Notes under the pieces: model-generated | What the model was told of the DNA's origin: nothing | The model's database searches: none | The model's input: only the letters and a program-made list of their open reading frames with translations | Shown here: positions 36,845 through 45,724 of the stretch, in pieces | Layout: each line of letters begins with the position of its first letter | Numbering within the stretch: position 1 is the stretch's first letter | Source of the DNA: Saccharicrinis sp963677655 | Lineage (GTDB): Bacteria; Bacteroidota; Bacteroidia; Bacteroidales; Marinilabiliaceae | Direction: 5' to 3' (one strand) | Assembly (NCBI GenBank): GCA_963677655.1 | Contig: OY782088.1 | Length of the DNA: 64,000 nt | Made by a program: the position numbers and the translations under genes

Positions 36845-37812
36845 GATAATAGCTCTGGTTCATAAACTTTATAGGGTATAGAAAAGTAGAATGTACTTCC
36901 TTTATTTATTGTTGATTCTAACCAAATTTCCCCCTCCAACAGATCAATTAATCCTTTTACTATGGAAAGACCTAATCCAGTTCCTTTATGCTTTTGGTGA
37001 TAAGGATTTTCTGCTTGAATAAATCGATCAAATATCTGACATTGATGATCTTCTGAAATCCCAATTCCTGTATCTGAAACATACATAGTAATATGTGTAT
37101 CAGTAAGTCCTTTGCATCCAACTTCAACTTTACCGGAATTAGTAAATTTAAAAGCATTACTAATTAGGTTTATGAGAATTTGCTTTATTTTTCCACTATC
37201 AAACTGAACTTGTTTCTTTACTTTGTCACAAGGAAAATTCATTACAAATTCAATATGATCTTTGCTAAGTTGCTTTTGGTATTGAGAAAAAAACAGTTCC
37301 AGATTATTTAGCATAGCCTTAATATCCACAACCTCCCAGTTTATAGAAACCTGACCAGATTCTATTTTAGCAATATCGAGTATGTCATTTATAATCTGAA
37401 GTAAATTTGTACTGCTATTGTTTATAATTTCAGTAAACTCTATCAGTTTATCTTTATCTTCATAAAAAGTTGGGAGTAGTTCAGAGAAACCAATTATTGC
37501 ATTTAGGGGTGTGCGAATTTCATGGCTAATATTTTGTAAAAACTGATTCTTTAATCTTTCACTTTCCAGGGCTTTTTCTTTTGCTTCCTGAAGTTCTTTA
37601 TTTAACCGTTTTATACGTTCATTTTCAATTTTACGAATGTAACTTTGTTTCAGGTCATCAATAAGCATGTTAATCCCCATAGCCAGGGCATCAATATTAT
37701 CATTTTCTCCCGAAATATTAAATTGAAAATTTAAATCTCCATGAGCAATTTGCATTACCCCATTAATAATTTCATCAATCCTTTGATCGTGTTTCTGCTC
37801 ACTTTCTGACAT
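36823..37812 (-). CDS. Soluble histidine kinase with HAMP-like N-terminus
   Basis: 329 residues with no TM segment. Residues ~15-65 resemble a HAMP/signal helix (NGVMQIAHGDLNFQFNISGE, DALAMGINMLIDDLKQSY), followed by a coiled coil, HisKA with NISHEIRTPLNAIIGF (~98) and the ATPase (LISNAFKFT, DTGIGIS, GTGLGLSIVKGL). Output domain and partner regulator are not here. It follows the STAS-like gene by 19 bp on the same strand, so the two probably form an operon, which hints at a switch using the STAS-like protein. Its last codons lie inside a terminator. Confidence 0.9.
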   Translation of the reverse strand: MSESEQKHDQRIDEIINGVMQIAHGDLNFQFNISGENDNIDALAMGINMLIDDLKQSYIRKIENERIKRLNKELQEAKEKALESERLKNQFLQNISHEIRTPLNAIIGFSELLPTFYEDKDKLIEFTEIINNSSTNLLQIINDILDIAKIESGQVSINWEVVDIKAMLNNLELFFSQYQKQLSKDHIEFVMNFPCDKVKKQVQFDSGKIKQILINLISNAFKFTNSGKVEVGCKGLTDTHITMYVSDTGIGISEDHQCQIFDRFIQAENPYHQKHKGTGLGLSIVKGLIDLLEGEIWLESTINKGSTFYFSIPYKVYEPELLSKKIAQL

Positions 37813-37831
37813 TTTATTTCCCCTTTTTTAT

Positions 37832-38215
37832 TCAATTGTTAAGCCAATCCCAAGCCTCCTCTTCCGTAAGAAAAAAATGGTACTTGTTCATTCTTTTTAA
37901 TTTTCCCATAACAAAGGATGCTAACATTTTAGCCACAGGATGTATTCCGAAAATAGCAACTTTATCTGTTTGATCTAAGTTGGAAAGAGCTCTCCAGGTA
38001 TCCCTTGCTTTGGGTGAATTTTTGCCACATTGATTTAAGTCGATTAAAAATTGAATTTTTTTATCACTATTCTGTAAAAGTTCAGTGACCATTCTGTAAT
38101 GAGTATAAGCAATCTCGTCAGTTTGTTCGCCAATAGTGGTAACATGATAGACAATAAAATGTCCATCGTGAATAATTATTTTATTATTGTCCACATATCG
38201 TACTTCTGTACTCAT
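37832..38215 (-). CDS. SpoIIAA/STAS-like protein
   Basis: 127 residues with the SpoIIAA-like pattern: IIIHDGHFIVYHVTTIG, IQFLIDLNQCGKNSPKARDT, KVAIFGIHPVAKMLASFVMG and HFFLTEEEAWDWLNN. The central strand-helix unit containing FLIDLNQCGKNS is where STAS antagonists carry the phosphorylatable Ser, but I cannot be sure of the equivalent residue here. Likely cytoplasmic, acting with the downstream kinase gene; the exact partner is not shown. Confidence 0.7.
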   Translation of the reverse strand: MSTEVRYVDNNKIIIHDGHFIVYHVTTIGEQTDEIAYTHYRMVTELLQNSDKKIQFLIDLNQCGKNSPKARDTWRALSNLDQTDKVAIFGIHPVAKMLASFVMGKLKRMNKYHFFLTEEEAWDWLNN

Positions 38216-38383
38216 AAAAATCTAATAATCTGTACTTAAAATCCAGGCAATTTAATTACGGGGACTGCAAAAATAATATATTTCTTGTAATATCATGAGT
38301 TTTGATTCACATATAGATTTGTAGGTTTTAATATGTGTTATATTAAATAAGATATTAAATAGAGATATAGCTTTATTATGCAT

Positions 38384-38391
38384 TATATTTG
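38384..38391 (+). promoter_or_regulatory. Possible -7 element upstream of ppnP
   Basis: TATATTTG fits TAnnTTTG, 32 bp before the ppnP ATG; no clear -33 element was found at the usual spacing. Confidence 0.35.
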
Positions 38392-38422
38392 CATCAAATA
38401 AATAAAATTAAAAACAAATATT

Positions 38423-38704
38423 ATGTTACAAGTTAACGAGTATTTCGATGGACAAGTAAAGTCTATAGCTGTTGATAACAGCAAAGGAAAGGCAACTACC
38501 GGGGTAATTGCACCAGGTGAATTCGAATTTGGTACTTCAACTATAGAGTATATGACAGTTACTTATGGCGAGATGGAAGTATTATTACCAGAATCTACCG
38601 AGTGGAAAGTTTATGCTCAGGGAGAGACTTTTATTGTACAAAAAGGTTTGTCATTCAAAGTTAAGGTTGCTGAACCTGTAAGCTATCTTTGTCGATACGA
38701 ATAA
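38423..38704 (+). CDS. ppnP: Pyrimidine/purine nucleoside phosphorylase PpnP
   Basis: 93 residues, the family's full length. The cupin-like fold is recognisable by VNEYFDGQVKSIAVDN, TTGVIAPGEFEFGTSTIEYM, TVTYGEMEVLLPESTEWKVY and KGLSFKVKVAEPVSYLCRY. PpnP (formerly DUF1255/YaiE) cleaves nucleosides with phosphate to give a base and ribose-1-phosphate, in nucleoside salvage. It is a single-gene unit with a strong terminator after it. Recognition is confident because the family is compact and well conserved. Confidence 0.95.
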   Translation: MLQVNEYFDGQVKSIAVDNSKGKATTGVIAPGEFEFGTSTIEYMTVTYGEMEVLLPESTEWKVYAQGETFIVQKGLSFKVKVAEPVSYLCRYE

Positions 38705-38736
38705 GAATACAGTATTTAAATTTACCAATATTATAT

Positions 38737-38765
38737 AGCCAGTCTTTCAAGATTGGCTTTTTTGT
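38737..38765 (+). terminator. Rho-independent terminator of ppnP
   Basis: AGCCAGTCTT and AAGATTGGCT pair across a 2-nt loop, followed by TTTTTTGTTT, 33 bp after the stop. Confidence 0.88.
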
Positions 38766-38882
38766 TTAATATTATTTGTTATAAATAGTAAGTATATGTG
38801 TAGGGTAAACTACTATCTAATGATATTACGGTAGTTTATTTTTTAATTTGTTATAATTTATACACTATTTAACTAATTATCT

Positions 38883-38914
38883 TTTGTTTGATAATGATTT
38901 GGAAAGTACTTTTG
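38883..38914 (+). promoter_or_regulatory. Promoter of the acetate-transporter gene
   Basis: TTTG at 38883-38886 and TACTTTTG at 38907-38914, 20 bp apart: a near-ideal Bacteroidota sigma promoter (TTTG-N19-23-TAnnTTTG). The predicted start is near 38921, about 20 bp before the ATG at 38944. Confidence 0.7.
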
Positions 38915-38943
38915 TCGGCTGAAATTTAAATACTTAAACTTTT

Positions 38944-39498
38944 ATGAAACACGGAAATCCGGCAGTTGTAGGTCTGGCAGGTTTTGGCTTAACTACATTA
39001 TTATTACAATTCCATAATTTAGGACTGATTGAAATAGGTCCTGTTTTATCGATGGGAGTTATTTTTGGAGGTCTTGCTCAAATGATAGCAGGATTTCAAG
39101 AACAAAAAGTAGGTAACAATTTTGGCCACAGTGCATTTGTTGCTTATGGTTCGTTTTGGATTGGATTAGGAATTATCTGGATCTTAAACCACTTTAGTAT
39201 CTATAAATCATCTCATACAGATGTTGGTTTTTATCTTGTGGGATGGACACTTTATACAGCTATTATGTTTATAGCTTCATTTAGGGTTCATAAAGCAATG
39301 ACATTTACTTTTTTAACTCTGTTACTAGGTTTTATTCTATTAGACTTGGCACATTTTGGTATGCCTCAGCTTACAACAGTAGCTGCATTTGATTTAATAA
39401 TTTGTGCAGGAGCAGCTTGGTATATGATGGCGGCAATTATTATTAATGATTTGGCAGGTAGAACTATTATACCTTTAGGTAAAAAAATACTTGAGTAA
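38944..39498 (+). CDS. satP: Acetate uptake transporter (AceTr/GPR1-FUN34-YaaH family)
   Basis: 184 residues, six hydrophobic segments. The family signature at the start is NPAVVGLAGFGLTTLLLQFH (NPAPLGLxGFGLTT in the family), followed by GGLAQMIAGFQEQKVGNNFG and YGSFWIGLG, then an AWYMMAAIIIND end. These proteins move acetate/succinate with protons in the inner membrane. It is a stand-alone unit with a strong promoter and a terminator. The gene symbol is used on family grounds only. Confidence 0.9.
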   Translation: MKHGNPAVVGLAGFGLTTLLLQFHNLGLIEIGPVLSMGVIFGGLAQMIAGFQEQKVGNNFGHSAFVAYGSFWIGLGIIWILNHFSIYKSSHTDVGFYLVGWTLYTAIMFIASFRVHKAMTFTFLTLLLGFILLDLAHFGMPQLTTVAAFDLIICAGAAWYMMAAIIINDLAGRTIIPLGKKILE

Positions 39499-39538
39499 TT
39501 AATGAATTATTAATTACATTTTATACTATTATTATTGA

Positions 39539-39572
39539 AGCAATAGCCGTTTAGGACTATTGCTTTTTTTAT
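39539..39572 (+). terminator. Rho-independent terminator of the acetate transporter
   Basis: AGCAATAG and CTATTGCT pair across a short loop with a long T-run, 40 bp after the stop. Confidence 0.87.
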
Positions 39573-40071
39573 GTTTTAATATGTGGATTATGTTAAATTA
39601 GAGGATTAAACGGTTTTAACAAAAAAGTCATATGCCTTTTTTTTGTATAGGTTTATTGTCTCGTGTGAGTAATATTTATGCGTTATTTAAAATGTATAAA
39701 ATTTGTTTTTTTTAGGGTAAGTGATTGAAATGTATAAATATGGACTTTGTTTTTTGTGAAATATAGGGGGTAAATTTGTTAAAGTCCTCTTTATACATAG
39801 AAATATCAATAAATAGACCCTTTTTTTTAATTGGTAGAAAAATGTAAAATGTTTTGTGACATGTTAAAAAATGTATAAATTCATAATATATTTATAAATA
39901 TTCAATATAATAATTTAAAAATCCCCGTATGAAACATTTTTTACTTTTTCCGAATTGTTTTACTTAAGATAGTAATGACAATAATCAATTAAGATGTAGT
40001 TTATTAATTTGACTACTGATCAATCCAACTGAAAATCAATCATTAAAACCAGAAATTAAACAAACAACCTT
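39573..40071. other. AT-rich intergenic region with repeated AATGTATAAA
   Basis: 500 bp of very AT-rich sequence. The word AATGTATAAA occurs at about 39690, 39731 and 39872, which may be regulator sites for the downstream gene. I see no open frame or RNA gene. Confidence 0.4.
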
Positions 40072-40716
40072 ATGTCATTATTTTTAACCCCCCAAATTGA
40101 AAATAACAATGACTTGATGTATAAAAATGCATCAGGCAACAAAGTAAGAAGAAACAATAATAAACCTGCTAATTTGCATGAAGTAAATGATGAAGGCCAA
40201 CAGCTATTAAAGAAAGTATATTCAGGCTCAAAATCATTTAGTAATGTGTTAGCCAAAGATAGACCTGCGCAGAAGAAATATATACAGGAAAAAGATATAA
40301 TTAATGAATTGTATATTAAAATTCAAAATGAGTTGAGTTTAATATGTGTGGATAATATTTCTTATACATCTAAATTTTTAATTGGTCAATCAGTTCCTGA
40401 AGATCATATTAAATGGTCTGTGCATATTAAAGAAACAATAATGGCATTGCTTTTACATGAAGAGATATATCAAAAATTAGAAACTATTGGCGTTACAGAA
40501 GAGATTCTTGATGATATGCTATTTAGATTAAAAGAACTTGATGTTTTAAAATATAAAGCTACCGAAGAGAAAAAGTTAATAAAATCATTAGCAGAAGATG
40601 AATCTAAAGATATTGAAGAATTTAAACTGCATTACTCAGAATTAAATCACTATTTTGATTTATATGAAGAAGACTACTATATCAATAAGGAAGAAGAATT
40701 AGATGAGGCCATTTAA
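40072..40716 (+). CDS. Unknown acidic, mainly helical protein
   Basis: 214 residues. Basic, polar N-terminus (KNASGNKVRRNNNKPANLH) followed by a highly charged helical body with acidic runs (ESKDIEEFKLHYSELNHYFD, YEEDYYINKEEELDEAI). No signal peptide, TM segment or known motif. A strong terminator (40746-40778) shows it is a transcribed gene. Function is unknown; I have no family to offer. Confidence 0.6.
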   Translation: MSLFLTPQIENNNDLMYKNASGNKVRRNNNKPANLHEVNDEGQQLLKKVYSGSKSFSNVLAKDRPAQKKYIQEKDIINELYIKIQNELSLICVDNISYTSKFLIGQSVPEDHIKWSVHIKETIMALLLHEEIYQKLETIGVTEEILDDMLFRLKELDVLKYKATEEKKLIKSLAEDESKDIEEFKLHYSELNHYFDLYEEDYYINKEEELDEAI

Positions 40717-40745
40717 GGTCTAATTTATATGTGGTCATAAATGGG

Positions 40746-40778
40746 GAGCTTATCACAAGTTGATAAGCTCTTTTTTTT
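40746..40778 (+). terminator. Strong terminator after the 40072 gene
   Basis: GAGCTTATCA and TGATAAGCTC pair across a 5-nt loop followed by eight T. Confidence 0.9.
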
Positions 40779-40826
40779 GAATGTTAACCTTGTTATAAAG
40801 TAAACTTAATGAGTCTTATAATTAGA

Positions 40827-41777
40827 TTATAATTTAGTAGCAGCTCTTGTTAACCTGTCATTTATTGTTTTGCCAAGCCCTTCATCCGGTAATTGTTCAG
40901 CGATAATTACGTCTAAATTCATTTTATCAAGTTTATGAAGTGTACTAAATAAATTGGTTGCAGCTTCTTTCAAATTTCCATTATTTGACAATGCTACCTG
41001 ATGAAATACAGAATATTTGTTTTTGGGATTGATGAACGTAATTAAACCTACTTTTTTATTTTTATATAATTCAAGATTTTGAGCAATATTACTAGATAAG
41101 CAAAATTGAGTTGATGGTGAATAGTGTTTTGATAGCATCCCCGGAGCATTAGGTGAATTCTCCGAATGATTCAGGAGGATTAACTTGCCTGTTGTTAATT
41201 CTATTTCTTCCATAGATATAGCTCCTAAGCGAAAGAGTATTGGTGTGTTGACATTAAAACCAATTATAGTTGATTCAACCCCTTTTTCACAATTTCCTCC
41301 GTCCAGAATATATGGTATCTTATCTCCAAGTTGTTCTTTTACATGTTGGGCGCTTGTTGGACTTAAATAATTAAAAGGATTTGCACTTGGAGCAACAAGA
41401 GGAAAGTCAATAAGGTCTAATAATTCCAAAGTAACAGGATGAGCAGGTACCCTGACAGCAACAGTTGATTTACCTCCGGTTACAAGTTCTGGTATTGAAG
41501 GATGCTTATCTAAAACCATGGTTAGTGGACCAGGCCAAAAAGTCTCTGCTAATTGATAGGCAAGGGGCGGAATATTAATTGCAATTTTTGGTAATTCTTC
41601 AATACTTTTTATATGAACAATTAGTGGATTATAAAAAGGACGGTTTTTAACTTCAAAAATTCGTTTAATGGCCTTTTCACTATATGCATTACCTGCTAGT
41701 CCGTATACTGTTTCGGTAGGGATGGCAACCACATCTTCCTGTCTTAAAAAATTTGCAGCTTTTTTTAAATTATTCAT
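40827..41777 (-). CDS. L-threonylcarbamoyladenylate synthase (Sua5/YrdC)
   Basis: 316 residues, the two-domain Sua5 length. The YrdC domain (~1-200) has AIPTETVYGLAGNAYSEKAI, VKNRPFYNPLIVHI, FWPGPLTMVLDKHPS, STVAVRVPAHPV and PLVAPSANPFNYLSPTSAQH, which bind ATP, threonine and bicarbonate. The C-terminal Sua5 domain (~215-316) begins after SPNAPGMLSKHYSP. The enzyme makes threonylcarbamoyl-AMP for t6A at position 37 of ANN-decoding tRNAs, an essential step. The strand and spacing suggest its own transcript, downstream of purE. Confidence 0.95.
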   Translation of the reverse strand: MNNLKKAANFLRQEDVVAIPTETVYGLAGNAYSEKAIKRIFEVKNRPFYNPLIVHIKSIEELPKIAINIPPLAYQLAETFWPGPLTMVLDKHPSIPELVTGGKSTVAVRVPAHPVTLELLDLIDFPLVAPSANPFNYLSPTSAQHVKEQLGDKIPYILDGGNCEKGVESTIIGFNVNTPILFRLGAISMEEIELTTGKLILLNHSENSPNAPGMLSKHYSPSTQFCLSSNIAQNLELYKNKKVGLITFINPKNKYSVFHQVALSNNGNLKEAATNLFSTLHKLDKMNLDVIIAEQLPDEGLGKTINDRLTRAATKL

Positions 41778-42037
41778 ATGATAATATTGAAAATAGACTC
41801 TGTTAACTTATTGTTTTACCTTATGTTATGACCTTCTTTTTAGCATAAGTAGAATGAAGTCTTCGAAATCTTTATTGGATATTATATGTCTTTTTTACTT
41901 TTGTAAAATATTACTGGTTATAGTTACTCTTGAAGATAGAGATTCGATACTAGCCAGATGCCAATACCGAATCTCTTATATTTGCTTACAGACTACTTAT
42001 ATGGTGATGTACGAAACAAAATATTTTTGTACATCGA

Positions 42038-42517
42038 TTAATTGTTTGAAGAAGCAATGGATGCATTGTCTTCAATTAACTTTTGCCTTTGGTTTTCCTG
42101 AAACTCTTTTACTTTAGCCTGAATATTTTCATCAGATAAACCTAATATTTTGGCCGCAGCTAAAGCTGCATTTCCTGGATTTAATATTACCATCGGAGCA
42201 ACACCTGAAGGCATTCTTAAGCTTGAATAAATATCATTTCCTGCAAAAGAATTCCCAACTGGAGGACAGGCAATTACAGGGCAATGTGTTTGAGCATCAC
42301 TGAATCCACTCAAAGCATTACTCATTCCTGCAATAGTGATAAATACCACATTTTCCTTCTCTTTTTGTTTTATTATATCGTAGCAAACCAATGGTACTTT
42401 GTGTGCAGATGCAATATGGCACTCACTTGAAATATTAAAATTCTCAAGTTTGTCAGTTATTTTTTGTGCCCATTCCAGATCTGCTTTAGATCCCATAATA
42501 ATAACTACTTTACTCAT
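42038..42517 (-). CDS. purE: 5-(carboxyamino)imidazole ribonucleotide mutase PurE
   Basis: 159 residues, usual PurE length. The signature is complete: VVIIMGSKADLEWAQKITDK, HKVPLVCYDIIKQ, VFITIAGMSNALSGFSDAQT and VAPMVILNPGNAALAAAKIL. PurE converts N5-CAIR to CAIR in purine synthesis. No purK is visible in this window, so whether this is a class I (with PurK) or class II (AIR + CO2) enzyme cannot be decided by context; the AGMSN-type sequence deserves a comparison. Its start overlaps the end of the DUF4914 gene by 8 bp, so the two are co-translated, an unusual partner for purE. Confidence 0.93.
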   Translation of the reverse strand: MSKVVIIMGSKADLEWAQKITDKLENFNISSECHIASAHKVPLVCYDIIKQKEKENVVFITIAGMSNALSGFSDAQTHCPVIACPPVGNSFAGNDIYSSLRMPSGVAPMVILNPGNAALAAAKILGLSDENIQAKVKEFQENQRQKLIEDNASIASSNN

Positions 42518-44441
42518 AATCTTCTATTTTATTAAATGAATAATCGTACTCGAAACTCATCGGTACAATCTTGTTATACTCCTCGATAGTAGCATCGTTT
42601 AAACAAGCTTCAATAATGCGTCTTCCTGTTTCTAACAATTCCGGTTGTAAATATTGTTTTAACTCTTTTTTGAAAAATTCATTTAATTCAGCAGCTCCAG
42701 CATCGTAACCTTCAATACCAACTTCAGGTTGTTTGTAGACTTTTAACAGTCGCTTAGGTATTTTTGCTCCTTCAATAGTCAGGTAGTTTAACTCGTAACC
42801 TAATAATGGGCAGCGAGATTCCTGATACTGATCTTCACGTAATTTTGCAGCGCCACGACGAGTCATATACTCACGCATTAAAAGCTGAGGTTTAAATCCA
42901 ACCTTCCAAACGCCAATGTTTTGATTAGGAACCAAAGTAAATGTTGTACGCGGAGTATTGATGATTTGCTTTAATAGCATATTGGCATGATCAACTTTTT
43001 TACCAGTGGCAAATGGCCAGTATGATCCTACACCTTCACTTTGCATAGAGCCATCGCTAACAATACTTGGGTTTTTATGTCCGCGAGGAGCTACTAAACG
43101 CCATAACCAGGCTAATGCAGGTGGTAAAATATGAAACATTCCGGCTATACCATAACTTGGCTCTCCTTTAGTACATTGAGGAGCGCGTAACCCAAAGCTG
43201 CGAACATCTACTGCTACAGGACGATCAATTACGTTAGGTATAATTCTGCGAGGAATAACTACACGTGGGTTTGGACATTTTTTACCCGGTTCATCTTCAA
43301 TATGATCCCATATAAGAGCTGTTGAATCCGGAGTGGTTTTAATATTTAAAAATAATAATGGTTCTTGAGGATTAATTGTTGTTTTCTCTAATGTTGGGTC
43401 GTCACCATATTGGTTCACAGAGTCAACTCGCACAAACCATGAGTTCTCTGCATCCACAATACGTAATTTGCCATCATTTTTTTGTACAGATGGGTGACAA
43501 AAAGCCATATCATCTGCTACTGGTCGAAACGCACAAGACTTTGGAATTTCTATGTGTTTGGTTTCTCCGGTAACAGAGTTTTGTCCTAATAATACAGCGC
43601 CTTCAGGCTCTCGTAAAATGTGCTGGTGTAACTCAGACTTACCACCACCAGAAGCACCTTCGTGCATGAAAGTTGTAATATTATCGTATGGTGAAATTGC
43701 TTCTACTGCAGAACAGTGAGCTGTTGTCCATCCTTCTTTCTCTCCTTGTGTTAATAATACTCCGTAAACACCTTTTTTTGCTGATGGTCCGGGGTATAAG
43801 TTATACGAATATAGTTCATGAACTTCTTCTGTGCGATTGTGCACAACTACTTGTTTGCCATTGAAATGAGTATGACGAAAAACAGGAGCAACAAAAATCG
43901 ATGATTTAATTTGCATACCATCTTCAAGTTCATCTATAGATTTCATTTCTTGTAGCATAGCTAAACCTAAAGCAAAGAAACCAGCATTAGCCGGAGCTAT
44001 AGCAATACCTAAAGAACCAATTCCTGCACGACCTGCAAAGTAGAAAAATACTGCCAAATCCTGAGATTTCATCCATTCAAAAGTCTCACCTTGAATTTTT
44101 GAGAATTCGTAACCAAATTTATCTTCAAAACGTGTTTTATCTGTTGGTTTGTTATCAGCAATAACCATTGTTTCCGGATCTCTACGACGCATATATGGTT
44201 CTGTATAATTGGCAGAAATACCGTTTTTTACACGTTGTACAATGGCTTCAGTAACTTTACCTTTACCAGGAACATCATAGCTTACTTCAAACTCCGAATT
44301 TTCTTTACCGTTTGTAGCAGCATTTGCTAATTCGTCTGTTGTATTAAAAAATGTCAGACTTTTGCAATTGTGTAAAAGATCATCAATGTTGTCTGGTAAT
44401 ACAATGTTTCTTTGTTTTAATTGTTCAAATAAATGGTTCAT
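42510..44441 (-). CDS. DUF4914-family protein (PEP-carboxykinase-like)
   Basis: 643 residues, the family's full length. Landmarks: FFYFAGRAGIGSLGIAIAPA, THFNGKQVVVHNRTEEVHEL, FMHEGASGGGKSELHQHILR (a P-loop-like segment), FLNIKTTPDSTALIWDHIED and CPNPRVVIPRRIIPNVIDRP. Reports describe DUF4914 as distantly related to PEP carboxykinase; the GASGGGKSE loop would then bind a nucleotide. Its reaction is not known to me. It is the upstream gene of an operon with purE and lies next to the XRE-cupin regulator, with a TTAAGT-type operator just before it (44509-44523). Confidence 0.85.
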   Translation of the reverse strand: MNHLFEQLKQRNIVLPDNIDDLLHNCKSLTFFNTTDELANAATNGKENSEFEVSYDVPGKGKVTEAIVQRVKNGISANYTEPYMRRRDPETMVIADNKPTDKTRFEDKFGYEFSKIQGETFEWMKSQDLAVFFYFAGRAGIGSLGIAIAPANAGFFALGLAMLQEMKSIDELEDGMQIKSSIFVAPVFRHTHFNGKQVVVHNRTEEVHELYSYNLYPGPSAKKGVYGVLLTQGEKEGWTTAHCSAVEAISPYDNITTFMHEGASGGGKSELHQHILREPEGAVLLGQNSVTGETKHIEIPKSCAFRPVADDMAFCHPSVQKNDGKLRIVDAENSWFVRVDSVNQYGDDPTLEKTTINPQEPLLFLNIKTTPDSTALIWDHIEDEPGKKCPNPRVVIPRRIIPNVIDRPVAVDVRSFGLRAPQCTKGEPSYGIAGMFHILPPALAWLWRLVAPRGHKNPSIVSDGSMQSEGVGSYWPFATGKKVDHANMLLKQIINTPRTTFTLVPNQNIGVWKVGFKPQLLMREYMTRRGAAKLREDQYQESRCPLLGYELNYLTIEGAKIPKRLLKVYKQPEVGIEGYDAGAAELNEFFKKELKQYLQPELLETGRRIIEACLNDATIEEYNKIVPMSFEYDYSFNKIEDYE

Positions 44442-44508
44442 CTGTATGGATTTTTGAATGAATATTATTGCAGTTTTACTTTCTCAATGATTTTGTTTTT
44501 AGAAAAAG

Positions 44509-44523
44509 TTAAGTATGACTTAA
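44509..44523. promoter_or_regulatory. Operator TTAAGTATGACTTAA upstream of DUF4914-purE
   Basis: Perfect palindrome TTAAGT-N3-ACTTAA, with a related copy at 44569-44583 (TTAAGAAATACTTAA). The same palindrome stands before the XRE-cupin gene at 45225-45239, which suggests that this regulator controls both. Confidence 0.7.
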
Positions 44524-44568
44524 ATATATTTCTTATAGCTTAAATATGATTAAATAATACTAAAGTAA

Positions 44569-44583
44569 TTAAGAAATACTTAA
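44569..44583. promoter_or_regulatory. Second TTAAG..CTTAA operator in the DUF4914 upstream region
   Basis: TTAAGAAATACTTAA, one mismatch from the palindrome at 44509, 60 bp further upstream and close to the stop of the XRE-cupin gene. Confidence 0.55.
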
Positions 44584-44601
44584 CTAGTATGGTAAATTTT
44601 T

Positions 44602-45153
44602 TTAGCCCTCAGGTGGTGTTATAACCCAAACTACCTGAGTCGTTTCATCCGAATTGTTATGAGCAGCATGTACTCTGTTTGAATTGAAGTAGAAGCTGTC
44701 TTTTTCTTTAAGTATGTATTTTCTTTCATCAAATTGAATTTCTAATTCTCCTTTTAATACAAAACAATATTCCTGACCAGGATGTGTTTTCATAATGTTT
44801 TTAGAGTCAGAACCAGGTTGAAACTCAATAAGGAATACGTCCATTTGTTTGCTGTTTCCATGATTGGATAAAAGGTATAAAGCAGTTCCGGATTCGTTTT
44901 TCTCGACAAAATGTTTTTCACTGAATTTTACCAGGGGATTATTGGTAACAACTTCATTTTCACCAATTAATTCACCCACTGTAGTATGGAGATTATTGGC
45001 TATAGATTTTAATGTAATGATGGAAGGTGATGCTTTTGCATTTTCAATTTGAGATAAAGCACTTGAACTTATACCAACTTTTTTAGCCAAATCATTAAGT
45101 TGCATATGAAAAGTTTCTCTTTTGCGTTTTATTCTTTCTCCCAGTCTTTTCAT
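44602..45153 (-). CDS. XRE-family regulator with cupin domain
   Basis: 183 residues. HTH (residues ~3-60: LGERIKRKRETFHMQLNDLA, KVGISSSALSQIENAKASPS) followed by a C-terminal cupin (~105-180: PGQEYCFVLKGELEIQFDER, SFYFNSNRVHAAHNNSDETT), the layout of small-molecule-responsive regulators such as those for polyamine, amino-acid or sugar genes. Predicted to bind TTAAGT-N3-ACTTAA, found upstream of itself (45225-45239) and of DUF4914-purE (44509). The ligand is unknown. Autoregulation is inferred. Confidence 0.9.
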   Translation of the reverse strand: MKRLGERIKRKRETFHMQLNDLAKKVGISSSALSQIENAKASPSIITLKSIANNLHTTVGELIGENEVVTNNPLVKFSEKHFVEKNESGTALYLLSNHGNSKQMDVFLIEFQPGSDSKNIMKTHPGQEYCFVLKGELEIQFDERKYILKEKDSFYFNSNRVHAAHNNSDETTQVVWVITPPEG

Positions 45154-45204
45154 TTTAATCTATGTTTTTTCAGAATCAGCACAAAAGTAATAAAAAATAT
45201 GTAA

Positions 45205-45239
45205 TTAAGTATATTTTAATACAATTAAGTATTACTTAA
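45205..45239. promoter_or_regulatory. Operators upstream of the XRE-cupin gene
   Basis: TTAAGTATTACTTAA (45225-45239), a perfect palindrome, preceded 20 bp away by the half-matching TTAAGTATATTTTAA (45205-45219). Likely self-binding sites of the XRE-cupin protein. Confidence 0.65.
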
Positions 45240-45326
45240 GTGTACTGAAGTTTATAGGAATCAAGAATAAAGGGACGCTTTTGTATTTATGAGAATGTAA
45301 AGAAGAGACCTGAAGCAAGAAAAACG

Positions 45327-45724
45327 GATCAAGTATAAAATTTGGGTCTAAATGCTGATTTAATTAATTAAGTATAGATTTTTGTTAACCTGAATAGGAA
45401 ATTCTTTACGTCAATAACACTTCTGAACTGTCGATAAAATTTCTTTGTTTTAAGGCTGAAAGCCTTATACATCAAAACTTGTGACATCGTCCCAAGTACA
45501 TATACATCCTGTAAGTTCAGGCTATAGTCTGAAACATTTTTATTGCATTCAAATCTACAAAATATTATTGGAGGTAGTTACAGACTTTCAGCCTGATATT
45601 TTCCTGATGACAAAAACAAGGGGCGTTGCCACCTTGTTGTGATGTTATAGGCTTTTAGCCTCTTTTCTATTTAACAGCAAAAAACTCTTTTTTTTTGTTC
45701 AGGCCCAAATATTGTGCATGATCC
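45327..45724. mobile_element. MITE-like element, copy A
   Basis: About 400 bp with imperfect terminal inverted repeats: the left end reads GGATCAAGTATAAAATTTGG and the reverse complement of the right end reads GGATCATGCACAATATTTGG. The interior is a chain of hairpins (AAGGCTGAAAGCCTT; the TCAGGCT and AGCCTGA arms; CAAGGGGCG...CCACCTTG; AGGCTTTTAGCCT). No transposase gene. Four further copies lie at 58944, 62056, 62458 and 62893. Confidence 0.75.
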
